Below are positions 36,031-45,497 of a stretch of DNA of 64,000 nucleotides, piece by piece. The position numbers were made by a program, and so were the translations under genes. The DNA is from Halomarina ordinaria. Lineage in GTDB: Archaea > Halobacteriota > Halobacteria > Halobacteriales > Haloarculaceae. The stretch lies in contig NZ_JARRAH010000001.1 in assembly GCF_030553305.1 (NCBI RefSeq), positions 2,604,001 to 2,668,000 of the forward strand. The letters run 5' to 3'. The notes under the pieces were generated by a model. The model was not told where the DNA came from, ran no database searches, and was given only the letters and a program-made list of their open reading frames with translations. Each line of letters begins with the position of its first letter. The first letter of the stretch is position 1.

Positions 36031-36843
36031 ATGAGAGTCGGCATCGTCGCACAGAAGGACAACCCTCGCGCCGCCGCCCTCGCGGGCGACATCCGCGAGG
36101 CGCTCTCGGTCGAGGTGGTCCCGGACGCGGCGACGGCCGCCGCCCTCGACGTGGACGGCCTCCCGGTCGACGAGATGGACGCCTGCGACCTCGTGGTGAG
36201 CATCGGCGGCGACGGGACGTTCCTCTTCGCCGCACGCGGCGCGGGCGACACTCCCCTCATGGGCGTCAACCTCGGCGAGGTCGGCTTCCTCAACGCCACC
36301 GCCCCCGACGACGCCGTCGGGACGGTCGCCCGGGTCGTCGAGCGCCACCAGGCCGGCGACGCGGCCGTGCTGACGATGCCGCGCGTGCAGGCGACCGGCG
36401 AGGGGTGGACGCTCCCCCCCTCGCTCAACGAGGTGGTCGTCATGGGCACCCAGCGCGGTCACGGCAACGGTGTCGAGACCGAGGTCCGGGTCGACGGCGC
36501 GCGCTACTCGGGCGGGCAGGCCGACGGCGTCCTCGTCTCGACGCCCACCGGCAGCACCGCCTACAACCTGAGCGAGGGCGGCCCGCTCGTCCACCCCTCG
36601 ACGGACGCCCTCGTCGTCACCGAGATGTGCGCCCGCGGGGGGATGCCCCCGCTCGTCCTCCGGACCGACCGGACCGTGCGGGTGCGCGTCGACGGGGCCG
36701 ACGAGGCGGTGGTCGTCGGCGACGGCCGCCTCACCCGCGAGATCGAACCGCCCGCCGAGGTGACGGTTCGCCGCTCCGAGACGCCGCTTCGCATCGCCGG
36801 CCCGGACCTCGACTTCTTCGCGGCGCTCGGGAAACTCGACTGA
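36031..36843 (+). CDS. nadK: NAD kinase
   Basis: A 270-residue kinase that phosphorylates NAD to NADP. The GGDGT motif is in [16 protein letters not shown], with [12 protein letters not shown] next, and the NE/D region and [20 protein letters not shown] after it. All core motifs are intact and the length is normal for archaeal PpnK. A TATA-like stretch (cctttttaccgg, about 35998-36008) lies about 28 nt upstream. Confidence 0.92.
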   Translation: MRVGIVAQKDNPRAAALAGDIREALSVEVVPDAATAAALDVDGLPVDEMDACDLVVSIGGDGTFLFAARGAGDTPLMGVNLGEVGFLNATAPDDAVGTVARVVERHQAGDAAVLTMPRVQATGEGWTLPPSLNEVVVMGTQRGHGNGVETEVRVDGARYSGGQADGVLVSTPTGSTAYNLSEGGPLVHPSTDALVVTEMCARGGMPPLVLRTDRTVRVRVDGADEAVVVGDGRLTREIEPPAEVTVRRSETPLRIAGPDLDFFAALGKLD

Positions 36844-36945
36844 GCCGACCGGGATGCCCGGCCGCGGTGCCCGGTGGAACCCTCCTACCCGCCGTCGTCG
36901 CCACTTTCGGAACGCATAACCGGGCGCCTCCCTAGTTCGAAGTCG

Positions 36946-37887
36946 ATGAGCAATCAGCTGCCGGACGTGCAGGCGTCGAGTCCGGAAGTGACGGTCGGTC
37001 TGAACCGCGTCGGGGTCACCGGCGTCGAGAAACTCGTGAAGGTCGACCGCGACGGCCGCCGCCCGATCGTGCTGATGGCCGAGTTCGAGGTGTTCGTCGA
37101 CCTGCCGTCGTGGCGCAAGGGGGCGGACATGAGCCGCAACATGGAGGTCATCGACGAGACGCTCGAGGACGCGGTCAGCGGGACCACCTCGCGCGTCGAG
37201 GACGTCTGTGGCGACGCCGCCGAGCGACTCCTCGACAAACACGACTACACGACGGAGGCCGAGGTGCGGATGGAGGCGACCTACGTCGTCCGCGACCGGA
37301 CCCCCGAGTCCGACCGCCCGACCCAGTCGACCGCCGACATCATCGCCAGCGCGACGGCCACCGACGAGGGCACCCGCGAGGCCATCGGCGCCCACGTCGT
37401 CGGGATGACGGTCTGTCCCTGTTCACAGGGGATGTCCGCCGTCCGCGCCCGCGAGACGCTCGCCACCCTCGGCGTCGAGGACGACACCATCGAGGAGTTC
37501 CTCGAACGCGTCCCCCAGCCGGGACACTCCCAGCGCGGTCACGCCACCGTCACCGTCGAGAGCGAGGGGTCGCCCGACGTCGACCTCCACGACGTCATCG
37601 AGATCGCCCGCGACTCGATGAGCGCACGCATCTACAACCTCGCGAAGCGCCCCGACGAGGACCACATGACCTACGAGTCCCACGCCGACGCGAAGTTCGT
37701 CGAGGACTGCGTCCGGGCGATGGCCGAGGGGGTCGTCGAGCACTTCCCGCACCTCCCCGACGACGCCGTCGTCACGATGGAGCAGTCGAACGACGAGTCC
37801 ATCCACCAGCACAACGCCCACGCCGAGCGCGTCGCCGAGATGGGGACGCTCCGTGCGGAACTGAACGGGGACCGCGACCGGTTATAA
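36946..37887 (+). CDS. mptA: GTP cyclohydrolase MptA (GTP cyclohydrolase IB family)
   Basis: A 313-residue Fe(II)-dependent enzyme that opens GTP at the start of methanopterin/tetrahydrofolate-type pterin synthesis in archaea. Motifs are [20 protein letters not shown] with the metal Cys and [33 protein letters not shown] is also typical. The ATG at 36946 ([15 protein letters not shown]) is chosen; the longer frame is non-coding-like. In haloarchaea the product also feeds queuosine-type archaeosine synthesis. Confidence 0.93.
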   Translation: MSNQLPDVQASSPEVTVGLNRVGVTGVEKLVKVDRDGRRPIVLMAEFEVFVDLPSWRKGADMSRNMEVIDETLEDAVSGTTSRVEDVCGDAAERLLDKHDYTTEAEVRMEATYVVRDRTPESDRPTQSTADIIASATATDEGTREAIGAHVVGMTVCPCSQGMSAVRARETLATLGVEDDTIEEFLERVPQPGHSQRGHATVTVESEGSPDVDLHDVIEIARDSMSARIYNLAKRPDEDHMTYESHADAKFVEDCVRAMAEGVVEHFPHLPDDAVVTMEQSNDESIHQHNAHAERVAEMGTLRAELNGDRDRL

Positions 37888-38220
37888 CGAGGCGCCGCGG
37901 GTGGCTCCTCTACAGACCCCCGACCAGAAGTACCTCGTCTCCCGTTCGAGCCGCCGGCCCTCACGGGTTCCTCGGCTCGCTCCCCGTGGTCGCTCGCGGT
38001 GAGTGCACGGTGCCCACGTAGAAGAACACGTGCGACGGCCCTGGATACGTGTCCAGTGTTCACTCCGAGTTCCGCCGTGACCGAGCGAACGCCAGTGAGC
38101 GAGGGAGCGGGCCGACGACCGAACGGAGGCGCGTCAGCGCCGAAGTGAGGGAGGAGTGCTCTTGGGTGAGATTTTGCCGAGCGAGGGCGCGAAGCGCCCG
38201 AGCGCAGCGCAAACGGTCGG
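37888..38220. other. Intergenic region without a gene
   Basis: About 330 bases between mptA and the opposing trmB-type gene. No convincing frame. It contains haloarchaeal low-complexity text of the GAGCGA/GCGAGG type (38080-38215), which can form several imperfect hairpins and probably serves as a terminator region for the converging genes. Confidence 0.45.
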
Positions 38221-39024
38221 TTAGAAGGAGAGGGGTTCCGCCTCGCGCCAGCGCGGTTCGAACTCCTCGCGGACGTCCCCGGCGAACTCGCGGTCCTTGA
38301 GGTCGATCATGGCGAGCGTGTCGGCGTCGCGCAGGGGGTGGGGAACCTCGATGCACACCTCGTGGTCGTCGACGATGGTGAAACTCCCGCTGACGTCGTC
38401 GCTCGTCCGGCAGTCGAAGCAGTCGTGCGGGGAGAGCGACTCGCGGTAGCGCCGGCCCACCGACTCGGGGAGCGCGTCGACCAGGTCGGGGCGCATCAGC
38501 AGCGAGACGTCGACGTCGCGTTCGAGCGCCCGTTCGAGTTCGAAGGCGACGCGCTCGCCGAAGTCGTCGAGGTCGAACTGCTGGGAGAACGTCGAGGCGA
38601 CCATCTCGACGCGCTCGTCGGCGGCGGCGATGCGCTCGACGAAGAGGTCGGCGGTCTCGTCGGGCCCGACGGCGGCCGTCCAGAAGCGCTCGTCGACCTG
38701 CTCGGCCGTGTCCAGGTCGCCGACGAGGTCGGAGACGATCTCCTCGTACTGGGCCTCCTTCTCGTCCAGTTCGCGTTTCTTGTCCGCGAGCAGTCGGTTG
38801 AGTGCCGTCTCGGGTTCGACCGCGATGTACTTCTTCGGTCGCGAGGCGCTCTGTGAGCGCGCCAGGTTGTACTGCTCGATGCTGTTGAGCACGTCGTACA
38901 CCCGTCCCATCGGGACGTCGCTGACCTGCGACAGCTCCTTGGCCGTCGTCGGACCGGTCGTGAGGAGCGCCCGGTAGGCGCGCGCCTCGTACTCCGACAG
39001 TCCGAGGTCGCGAAGGCTTGCCAT
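38221..39024 (-). CDS. TrmB-family transcriptional regulator
   Basis: A 267-residue regulator. Residues 1-75 form the TrmB winged helix (LRDLGLSEYEARAYRALLTT; AKELSQVSDVPMGRVYDVLN), a coiled coil follows (LLADKKRELDEKEAQYEEIV), and the C-terminal effector part covers 110-260. The C-terminal region resembles a phospholipase-D-like sensor fold rather than the sugar-binding form. A strong TATA box sits 27 nt before the ATG. Its targets are not evident from neighbours. Confidence 0.85.
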   Translation of the reverse strand: MASLRDLGLSEYEARAYRALLTTGPTTAKELSQVSDVPMGRVYDVLNSIEQYNLARSQSASRPKKYIAVEPETALNRLLADKKRELDEKEAQYEEIVSDLVGDLDTAEQVDERFWTAAVGPDETADLFVERIAAADERVEMVASTFSQQFDLDDFGERVAFELERALERDVDVSLLMRPDLVDALPESVGRRYRESLSPHDCFDCRTSDDVSGSFTIVDDHEVCIEVPHPLRDADTLAMIDLKDREFAGDVREEFEPRWREAEPLSF

Positions 39025-39047
39025 TGGCTGTAGGTCTGGCGCGCGCG

Positions 39048-39054
39048 ATATAAA
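39048..39054 (-). promoter_or_regulatory. TATA box of the TrmB-type regulator gene
   Basis: Minus-strand TTTATAT is centred 27 nt before the ATG at 39024, fitting a leaderless transcript. Confidence 0.65.
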
Positions 39055-39066
39055 CGCTCCGGCAGT

Positions 39067-40677
39067 TTACGAGGATTGCCGTACCCGGCGGTCGAGTTCG
39101 GCGGGCGTCTCGACGGGGTCGGCTGCCTCGCCGTCGACGACGACCCGCGCCGTCCCCGGTTCGCCGTCGGCGCCGGGGACGACTACCTTCTCGTGGTCGG
39201 CGACGCGCCACGCCGCGCGGTGGAGGTCGCTCCCCGGGGCATCGGCGACGCGCACGACCAGCGGGTCGCGCACGACGCGGGAGGCGGCCGTCGCGTACCC
39301 CGCCACCTCGACGCCCATGCGGTGGCGCGCCCCGGCGAACGCCGAGAGGGCGTCCTCGGCGACGGTCCGGTAGCGCTCCTCGCCGGTCGCGAGCGAGAGG
39401 TCGACCAGCGCGTCCGCGAGTTCGACGGTCGTCTCCAGGGGACGGAGCGGGCGCGAGAGGAGCGCGGGACCCGTCTGCGGCCCGTCGGTGAACGTCCCGT
39501 CGTCGAGTCGGCGGTCGACGGTCCAGTCCGCGACGCTCCGCGCCGCCTCGAAGTAGTCGGGGTCGAGCACCTGCCCGGCGGTGACGAGCGCCCCGAGGAC
39601 GCGCGCCTGGTCCGCGAGGAGCCCCCGTTCGCCCTCGCTCCGGGCGTAGTGCGCCACCGCCCCGTCGTCGACGAGCGTCTCCCGGACGTGGTCGAGCGCG
39701 CGCCGGGCGTAGCGCCCCGCCGCCTCGTCGTCGGTGTAGGCGTGCAGGCGCAGGAGGGCGTCGACCGCGAGGCCGTTGCGGTCGGCGAAGACCGTCCCGT
39801 CGACGTGTGGGGGGTCGGCCGCCTCGCGCTCGCTGGCCTCCAGCGTGTAGTAGTCGCCGCCGGCCTGGCTCCCCGCGAAGGCATCGCCCGACCAGAGGGT
39901 CGTCGTGAGGTAATCGCGCGTCCCGAGGGCGGCGTCGCGGTAGGTGGTCTCGCCCGTGTAGAGGTAGGCGTTGGCGAACGCCCGGGCGACAGCGGCGTTC
40001 TCGTCGAGCAGTTTCTCGCGGTGGGGGTCGCTCCAGTCGCGGCCGGTCGCGTAGCGGTAGAAGCCGCCGCCGTAGGTGTCGTAGAGGTGGGTGTGGACGG
40101 CCTCGAGCGTGCGCAGGGCGCGGTCGCGGTCGCGCTTGAGGGCGAACTCCACCGTCCGGGGGAGGGGGAACTTCGCGTCGACGCCCCAGCCGCCGTACTC
40201 CTCGTCGAAGGCCGAGCGCACCTGTTCGAGCATGTGGCCCTCTACCTCGCCGTCGAGGTGGCCCCGGGGGGGTTCGGGGTCCCGGAGCGCGCGGGGGACG
40301 CGGCCGGCGTCCTCGCCGCGCTCGTCCCACACCTCGCGGACCCGTTCGAGGACCGTCCGCAGGTTCTCGGTGGTCATGTACGTCGCGCCGCTCACGATGT
40401 CGCCGCTCGGCGTGAGGACCACCGTCGAGGGGAACCCGCCCATCTGGTAGCGCTCGCGGACGCGCGGGTGGCGGTCGATGTCGACCCGGACGGGGACGAA
40501 GTCGTCGTGGATGTTGGCCGCGACGCTCGGGTTCGAGTAGGCCTCCTCGTCCATCCGCGCGCACCAGTGACACCAGGGCGCGGTCAGCGAGAGCAACACG
40601 GGGCGGTCGGCGGCGCGGGCCTCCTCGAAGGGGGCCGGCCCCCACTCGTGCCACTCGACCAGCGTCTCGTCGTCCAT
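39067..40677 (-). CDS. Thioredoxin-fold DUF255 protein (YyaL/SPATA20-like)
   Basis: A 536-residue protein. Residues 1-120 are a thioredoxin-like domain with PVLLSLTAPWCHWCARMDEE (CxxC) and EEAYSNPSVAANIHDDFVPV. The rest is an alpha/alpha six-barrel resembling glycosidase or epimerase scaffolds (DAKFPLPRTVEFALKRD; GGGFYRYATGRDWSDPHREK; LLDENAAVARAFANAYL). The family is widespread, and its activity is not established. ATG at 40677 (MDDETLVEWHEWG). Confidence 0.82.
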   Translation of the reverse strand: MDDETLVEWHEWGPAPFEEARAADRPVLLSLTAPWCHWCARMDEEAYSNPSVAANIHDDFVPVRVDIDRHPRVRERYQMGGFPSTVVLTPSGDIVSGATYMTTENLRTVLERVREVWDERGEDAGRVPRALRDPEPPRGHLDGEVEGHMLEQVRSAFDEEYGGWGVDAKFPLPRTVEFALKRDRDRALRTLEAVHTHLYDTYGGGFYRYATGRDWSDPHREKLLDENAAVARAFANAYLYTGETTYRDAALGTRDYLTTTLWSGDAFAGSQAGGDYYTLEASEREAADPPHVDGTVFADRNGLAVDALLRLHAYTDDEAAGRYARRALDHVRETLVDDGAVAHYARSEGERGLLADQARVLGALVTAGQVLDPDYFEAARSVADWTVDRRLDDGTFTDGPQTGPALLSRPLRPLETTVELADALVDLSLATGEERYRTVAEDALSAFAGARHRMGVEVAGYATAASRVVRDPLVVRVADAPGSDLHRAAWRVADHEKVVVPGADGEPGTARVVVDGEAADPVETPAELDRRVRQSS

Positions 40678-40787
40678 GCCCCGGGTTGGGACGACGCGCG
40701 AAAGCCTGTTACGACTCGGACGCGCGGCGTGTGCGCCCGAACGGGGCAAGCCGGAACAGGTTTCCCGCCGCGAGGGATAGTGTGGGT

Positions 40788-41294
40788 ATGCTCCGGGTCA
40801 TCGGGCTGTTGCTGCTCATCCCGCTCTTCGATATCCTGGTCCTCGTCGCGCTGTCGGTCCGCTTCCTCGGTCCCGTCGCGACCATCGCGCTCGTCGTCCT
40901 GACCGCCCTCGTCGGCATGTTGCTCGTCCGCGCGGAGGGGCGTCACACGCTCCGGAAGATTCAGGCGAAGCTCTCCCGCGGGGAGATACCCGACGACGAG
41001 GTGGTCGACGGCGCCCTGCTCATCGCCGCGGGTGCGTTCCTGCTCACGCCGGGCATCGTCACCGACGCAATCGGGTTGTTGCTCGCCCTCCCGCCGACGC
41101 GCTATCCCGTCCGCGTGGCGGTGAAGAAGTTCGTCGTCACGCCCTACGTCGACGCGAAGACGGAGGGCTTCACGACCGGCCGGGTGTACACCGGCGGGTT
41201 CCCCCAGGAGGAGACCAGCTACGAGGGCGACGAGGAGTACACCATGGGCGACGACGAGTACAGCGTCGACCGCGGCTCCGGAAGCGACAACTGA
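40788..41294 (+). CDS. fxsA: FxsA-family membrane protein
   Basis: A 168-residue membrane protein. LIPLFDILVLVALSVRFLG and ALVGMLLVRAEGRHTLRKIQ match the FxsA N-terminus, and EVVDGALLIAAGAFLLTPGI with GLLLALPPTR the second half. The tail is acidic and Gly/Ser-rich. E. coli FxsA modulates phage T7 exclusion; the role in archaea is unknown. Start ATG at 40788. Confidence 0.82.
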   Translation: MLRVIGLLLLIPLFDILVLVALSVRFLGPVATIALVVLTALVGMLLVRAEGRHTLRKIQAKLSRGEIPDDEVVDGALLIAAGAFLLTPGIVTDAIGLLLALPPTRYPVRVAVKKFVVTPYVDAKTEGFTTGRVYTGGFPQEETSYEGDEEYTMGDDEYSVDRGSGSDN

Positions 41295-41373
41295 CGGACG
41301 CGAATTCGACACACGTCGGCGCCGAAGAGAAACCCTTAATTGTGCTACTGCAGTACCACCGAGTGCGTCCAAT

Positions 41374-41448
41374 GGGTCGGTAGCTCAGCCAGGTATGAGC
41401 GCTCGGCTGATAACCGGGAGGTCCGCGGTTCAAATCCGCGTCGACCCA
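41374..41448 (+). tRNA. tRNA-Ile (GAT)
   Basis: A 75-nt cloverleaf. The acceptor arms GGGTCGG and CGACCC pair with one wobble. The anticodon arm CTCGG-CTGATAA-CCGGG gives anticodon GAT. The T-arm is CCGCG-GTTCAAATC-CGCG. No intron and no encoded CCA. TTAATT at about 41336-41341 is a likely promoter element. Confidence 0.95.
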
Positions 41449-41802
41449 TCGCGCTCCGGTCGCCGTGACCGGACCGAACACAACGGGCGCGACCTCCCCA
41501 GCCACTTCATCTCGACGCCACCCCCCGAGCGGTGACTCCGTCGACGGTCCTCGCCGGTCTCGGTCGTCCCGTGTCGATACCCGGGAGTCCCGATTCCCTC
41601 TATCAGTCAGGCGACTGTATTAGACGTGCGATAGTTCCACACGAAACGAGGGGGTTCGTCACCCTCCAGCACGGTCGGTCCCTCTGGCGGCGGTCCGCGG
41701 ACGCGCCAACCCGACGCGCGTCGGCACGGACGAGGACCGACAGGTCCTCGAACCTCTCGGTTCCGGAGAGAGTTCCGCTCGGCCGCTCGCTCGGCGTCTC
41801 GG
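41449..41802. other. Intergenic region without a gene
   Basis: About 350 bases after tRNA-Ile. A small inverted repeat (ccggtc / gaccgg, 41457-41473) directly follows the tRNA and may end its transcript. No coding frame is convincing. Confidence 0.4.
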
Positions 41803-41946
41803 CTACCGCACTTCGGTCCGTTCGACGTCGTGACCGGAGGCGGATTCGTGAATCGTCGCGAGGCGGTCGGCGAGTTCACGCGACCGAACCCGCGCCCTGA
41901 AGTCACACGTCGTGCAGTCGAGCCGCCAGCCCCGTTCGTCGCTCAT
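41803..41946 (-). CDS. 47-residue C2H2 zinc-finger microprotein
   Basis: A short gene below usual length limits. It encodes MSDERGWRLDCTTCDFRARV, then a helix and ATIHESASGHDVERTEVR. C11, C14, H33 and H39 give a C-x2-C-x18-H-x5-H pattern, a plausible single C2H2 zinc finger with a helix between the pairs. A purine-rich GGGAGGGGG just before the ATG may act as a ribosome binding site. An AT-rich patch (about 41985-42000) would be its promoter. Haloarchaea have many such microproteins; the function is unknown. Confidence 0.7.
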   Translation of the reverse strand: MSDERGWRLDCTTCDFRARVRSRELADRLATIHESASGHDVERTEVR

Positions 41947-42108
41947 CCCCCTCCCATCTCGACCCGACAGACTTCAACGTTACTCAGATATTTTATAAGT
42001 ACACATCCCAGTTATATCATACGACTGAATATTCCTGTGCCAAACCCTATATTTTGAAACACTACTATACGTTGGTTTTACTGTCAGGGATGCAAATATG
42101 CTCACGTC

Positions 42109-42423
42109 ATGTCGCCAGGTGGGAATCGGTGGGACGGTGAGGGACGGCCGGACCGGACGGTGCTCAATCGAGCGCAGTTCACCGACACCGACGCCGAATC
42201 ACTCCTCGCGACTGTCACGATAGCCCTCGGCGAGGTCCTCGACGAGGACCCGATGCTGCTCGAACCCCCGCTCGCGAGCGTCGCCGAGTGGGACGCGCTC
42301 GAACGCCTCTTCACCGAACAGCGCCCCGGCGAGAGCGTCATCGAGTACGTGGCGTTCACCTACCGCGACGTCGAGGTCGTCATCCGCGGGAGCGGCGAGG
42401 TCCTCGTCTGCGAACCGCGCTGA
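42109..42423 (+). CDS. HalOD1 output-domain protein
   Basis: A 104-residue protein. After a polar N-terminus, residues 30-104 match the haloarchaeal HalOD1 output domain: ESLLATVTIALGEVLDEDPM, LLEPPLASVAEWDALERLF and a final beta part AFTYRDVEVVIRGSGEVLV. HalOD1 is usually joined to response-regulator receivers; here it stands alone. Function unknown, probably signalling. Confidence 0.8.
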   Translation: MSPGGNRWDGEGRPDRTVLNRAQFTDTDAESLLATVTIALGEVLDEDPMLLEPPLASVAEWDALERLFTEQRPGESVIEYVAFTYRDVEVVIRGSGEVLVCEPR

Positions 42424-42496
42424 GCGCACGACGCTGTGGGCCGCCCGCGGTTCGTGCTACCGACTGTCATTTGTAGGCGCGTCCCATACCGTGTGC

Positions 42497-43540
42497 ATGG
42501 ATTCTCCCTCCCGCGCGGTCTACGAGGCACTGCCGGACGCACTCGACGCCAACAGTCCCGTCCGCGTCACGGCGCTCCCCGACGGGAGCGTCGACACGTT
42601 CGGTCCGGTCCACGTCGGCGCGGGAACCGTCGTCGAGGACCGGACCGACTTCGCCGGGCGCGTCGAGGCCGGCGCCTCGAAGTCGTTCCGTCTCGTCCCC
42701 CGCCGCCGCGAACCGGGGGGCCAGGCGACGAACATGGCACTGCAGGCCCACGCGCTCTCGGACGACGTGACGCTCTACGGCTACCTCGACGACCCCCTCT
42801 TCGCCGACCTCCCGTTCGAGACGGTCTCGATGGGGACGCCCGCCCGCGTGTCGGTCTGTGAGTTCGTCGAGGGCGACGTCGTCCTCGCGGAGGCCTCCGG
42901 GGACGTCTCCGCGTGGGACCTCGCCGCCCTCGACGACGTCGCGGACCTGGAGGCGGCGCTCGGGGCGGACGCGGTCTGCTGTGGCAACTGGGTGTCGATA
43001 CCGGGGATGACCGACGCGCTCCGGGCGCTCGGAGACCACCTCCTCGCCGACGTGTTCGTCTTCGACCCGGGCGACCTCACGGGGACCGACCCCTCGTTCC
43101 TCGCGGATTTCCTCGACGCGCTGGCGGTGGTGGGTGACGGGTGGTCGCGGGTCGTCCTCAGCGTCAACCGCCGGGAGGCCGACGCGCTCGCGTCGGCCGG
43201 CGGCGTCGGCACGGACGCCACCGGCGTCGACTTCGCGGCGCGCCTCGCGGGCCTCCGCGAGCGAACCGGCATCTCGGGGGTGGTCTGTCACGACGAGGCG
43301 GCGGCGACCGCGGCCACGCCGGACGACGTGGTCCACGTCGCGAACCTCGAAACCGAGGACGTGACGCGCCAGACCGGCGGCGGCGACCGCTTCGACGCGG
43401 GCCTCGCGCACGGGCTCGCCGTGGGGTGGGGGTGGCGCTCCGCGCTCGGCCTCGCCAACACCTGCGCCTCCTACTACGTCGAGCGCGGCGAGACCGTCAC
43501 CCGCGAGGACGTCCGTCCCTACCTCGCCGGGTACGTCTGA
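42497..43540 (+). CDS. PfkB-family carbohydrate kinase
   Basis: A 347-residue sugar-kinase-fold protein. PGGQATNMALQAHALSDDV is the substrate-side glycine motif, VVLSVNRREADALASAGG is central, and TGGGDRFDAGLAHGLAVGWG carries the catalytic GxGD-type Asp with family consensus nearby. The sugar is unknown. The start ATG at 42497 is preferred to a GTG at 42491. It is followed by archease. Confidence 0.82.
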   Translation: MDSPSRAVYEALPDALDANSPVRVTALPDGSVDTFGPVHVGAGTVVEDRTDFAGRVEAGASKSFRLVPRRREPGGQATNMALQAHALSDDVTLYGYLDDPLFADLPFETVSMGTPARVSVCEFVEGDVVLAEASGDVSAWDLAALDDVADLEAALGADAVCCGNWVSIPGMTDALRALGDHLLADVFVFDPGDLTGTDPSFLADFLDALAVVGDGWSRVVLSVNRREADALASAGGVGTDATGVDFAARLAGLRERTGISGVVCHDEAAATAATPDDVVHVANLETEDVTRQTGGGDRFDAGLAHGLAVGWGWRSALGLANTCASYYVERGETVTREDVRPYLAGYV

Positions 43541-43608
43541 CGCCGGGTGGCAACGGTCTTGAGGGGCCCTGCCCTCCGTTCGACCATGACCACCGTGGAG
43601 GTGCGGTC

Positions 43609-44022
43609 GTGAGCTTCGAGTTGCTCTCTCACCCGGCCGACGCCCGCTTCCGGGCGACGGGACCGACGCTCGCGGCGGCGTTCGCCGAGGCCGCCCGGGC
43701 GTTCGCCGCCATCTCGGAGGGCGGCGGCGACGACGCACTCGCGTTCCCCCTCGAACTCGACGCCGAGGACCGCGAGGCGCTCCTGTTCGACTACCTCGCC
43801 GAACTCGTCCTCCTCCAGGAACTGGAGGAGGTGGCCGTCGCCCGGGCCGAGGACGTGACCGTCGAGGAGCGCGCGAACGAAGGCGGGTACACACTGTCGG
43901 CCACCGTCCGCGCCGGTCCCATCGACGACCCGCTGTTCGACGTGAAGAGTCCCACCTACAGCGAGATGCGCGTCGAACCCGTCGGCGAGGGGTGGGTCCT
44001 CGAAGCCACCCTCGACATCTGA
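43609..44022 (+). CDS. Archease, cofactor of RNA ligase RtcB
   Basis: A 137-residue protein that helps RtcB turn over and widens its nucleotide use. FELLSHPADARFRATGPTLA is the family N-terminus, LLFDYLAELVLLQELEEV the helical core, and VKSPTYSEMRVEPVGEGW the C-terminal strand pair. Asp residues of the family metal site are present in HPADARF and near the C-terminus. The start is GTG at 43609, overlapping the stop of an 8-codon ATG reading frame. The rtcB gene follows after 45 nt. Confidence 0.85.
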   Translation: MSFELLSHPADARFRATGPTLAAAFAEAARAFAAISEGGGDDALAFPLELDAEDREALLFDYLAELVLLQELEEVAVARAEDVTVEERANEGGYTLSATVRAGPIDDPLFDVKSPTYSEMRVEPVGEGWVLEATLDI

Positions 44023-44067
44023 CCGGTCTCGCGTCGTTTTTTGCCCCTCCGGCGGCAACCGACACAC

Positions 44068-45489
44068 ATGGAACCAACCGAAGTCGCCGAGGACGTCTAC
44101 GAGATTCCGCGCTCCGGCGACATGCGCGTCCCGGCGCGCGTCTACGCCTCCGAACCCCTGCTGGAGAAGATGCGCGAGGAGGGCCAGACCCTCCAGCAGG
44201 TGCGCAACGTCGCCACCCTCCCGGGCATCCAGAAGTACTCCGTCGTCCTCCCCGACGGCCACCTCGGTTACGGCTTCCCCATCGGTGGGGTGGCAGCCGT
44301 CGAGATGGACGGCGGCGCCATCTCCCCGGGCGGCATCGGCTTCGACATCAACTGCGGGGTGCGCGTCCTCCGTACCCCCCTCGACTACGAGGCGGTGCAG
44401 GGCCGCGAGGAGGAACTCGTCGAGCGCCTCTACGACCTCGTCCCCTGCGGCCTCGGGAAGGGCGGGTACGTCCGGACCGACCGCGACGACGTCGACGGCA
44501 TCCTCCGCGACGGGATGGAGTGGATGCGCGAGGCGGGCCACGCCCGCGCGGCCGACCTCGAACACTGCGAGGAGGGGGGCCGACTGCCGGGGGACCCCGA
44601 CGCCGTCCCCGAGAACGCGAAGAAGCGGGGCGTCAAGCAGGTCGGGTCGCTCGGCTCCGGTAACCACTTCCTCGAGGTCCAGCGCGTCACCGACCTCTAC
44701 GACGAGGCCACCGCCGACGCCTACGGCCTCCGCGAGGACCAGGTCGTCGTGATGATCCACTCGGGGTCGCGCGGCCTCGGTCACCAGGTGTGCCAGGAGT
44801 ACATCCGGCGCTTCGAGCGGGAGTACCCCGACCTGGTGGACTCGCTCCCGGACCGCCAGCTCGTCTACGCCCCCCTCGGCGACGAGGCGGCCGAGGACTA
44901 CCGCCGCGCGATGTACGCCGCGGCCAACTTCGCGTGGGCCAACCGACAGGCGATGACGCAGGCCGTCCGGCAGACGTTCGAGGAACTGTTCGACGAGGCG
45001 CGCGTCGACCTCGTCTACGACGTCTGTCACAACATCGCCAAGGAGGAGACCCACGAGGTCGACGGCGAGGAGATGGACCTGCTCGTCCACCGCAAGGGGG
45101 CGACGCGGGCGTTCCCCGCCGGCCACCCGGAGGTGCCCGCGGCCTACCGCGACGTCGGCCAGCCCGTCCTCCTCCCGGGGAGCATGGGGACACACTCGTA
45201 CGTCCTCGCGGGCAGCGACCGGTCGCTCGAGTTGAGTTTCGGCTCGACCGCCCACGGTGCGGGCCGCCTGAAGTCCCGGACGCAGGCGAAGAAGGACTAC
45301 GAGGCGGGGAGCCTCACCCAGCGCCTCCGGGGCGAGGGCGTCTACGTGAAGGCGCGCTCGGGCGAGACGGTCGCCGAGGAAGCTCCCGGCGCGTACAAGG
45401 ACGTCGACGAGGTGGTCCGCGTCAGCGACGCCCTCGGCATCGGGACGAAGGTGGCGCGGATGCGCCCCATCGCGAACATCAAGGGCTGA
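44068..45489 (+). CDS. rtcB: tRNA-splicing ligase RtcB
   Basis: A 473-residue Mn/GTP-dependent RNA ligase joining 2',3'-cyclic phosphate to 5'-OH ends. Motifs are SVVLPDGHLGYGFPIGGVAA, GGIGFDINCGVRVLRT, SLGSGNHFLEVQ, MIHSGSRGLGHQV and STAHGAGRLKSRTQAKK with the guanylated His. Length is normal; no intein. A T-run (gttttttg, about 44035-44042) 28 nt upstream may serve as TATA box and archease terminator. It pairs with archease and serves intron-containing tRNAs such as tRNA-Met in this window. Confidence 0.95.
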   Translation: MEPTEVAEDVYEIPRSGDMRVPARVYASEPLLEKMREEGQTLQQVRNVATLPGIQKYSVVLPDGHLGYGFPIGGVAAVEMDGGAISPGGIGFDINCGVRVLRTPLDYEAVQGREEELVERLYDLVPCGLGKGGYVRTDRDDVDGILRDGMEWMREAGHARAADLEHCEEGGRLPGDPDAVPENAKKRGVKQVGSLGSGNHFLEVQRVTDLYDEATADAYGLREDQVVVMIHSGSRGLGHQVCQEYIRRFEREYPDLVDSLPDRQLVYAPLGDEAAEDYRRAMYAAANFAWANRQAMTQAVRQTFEELFDEARVDLVYDVCHNIAKEETHEVDGEEMDLLVHRKGATRAFPAGHPEVPAAYRDVGQPVLLPGSMGTHSYVLAGSDRSLELSFGSTAHGAGRLKSRTQAKKDYEAGSLTQRLRGEGVYVKARSGETVAEEAPGAYKDVDEVVRVSDALGIGTKVARMRPIANIKG

Positions 45490-45497
45490 CCGTCGTC

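Noticed and set aside
38060-38215. CRISPR-like array in the GAGCGA-rich stretch
   Set aside because: The repeats are short, irregular and lack unique spacers of constant length; it is low-complexity intergenic sequence.
41449-42108. rRNA operon spacer (because of tRNA-Ile)
   Set aside because: No 16S or 23S sequence is present on either side.
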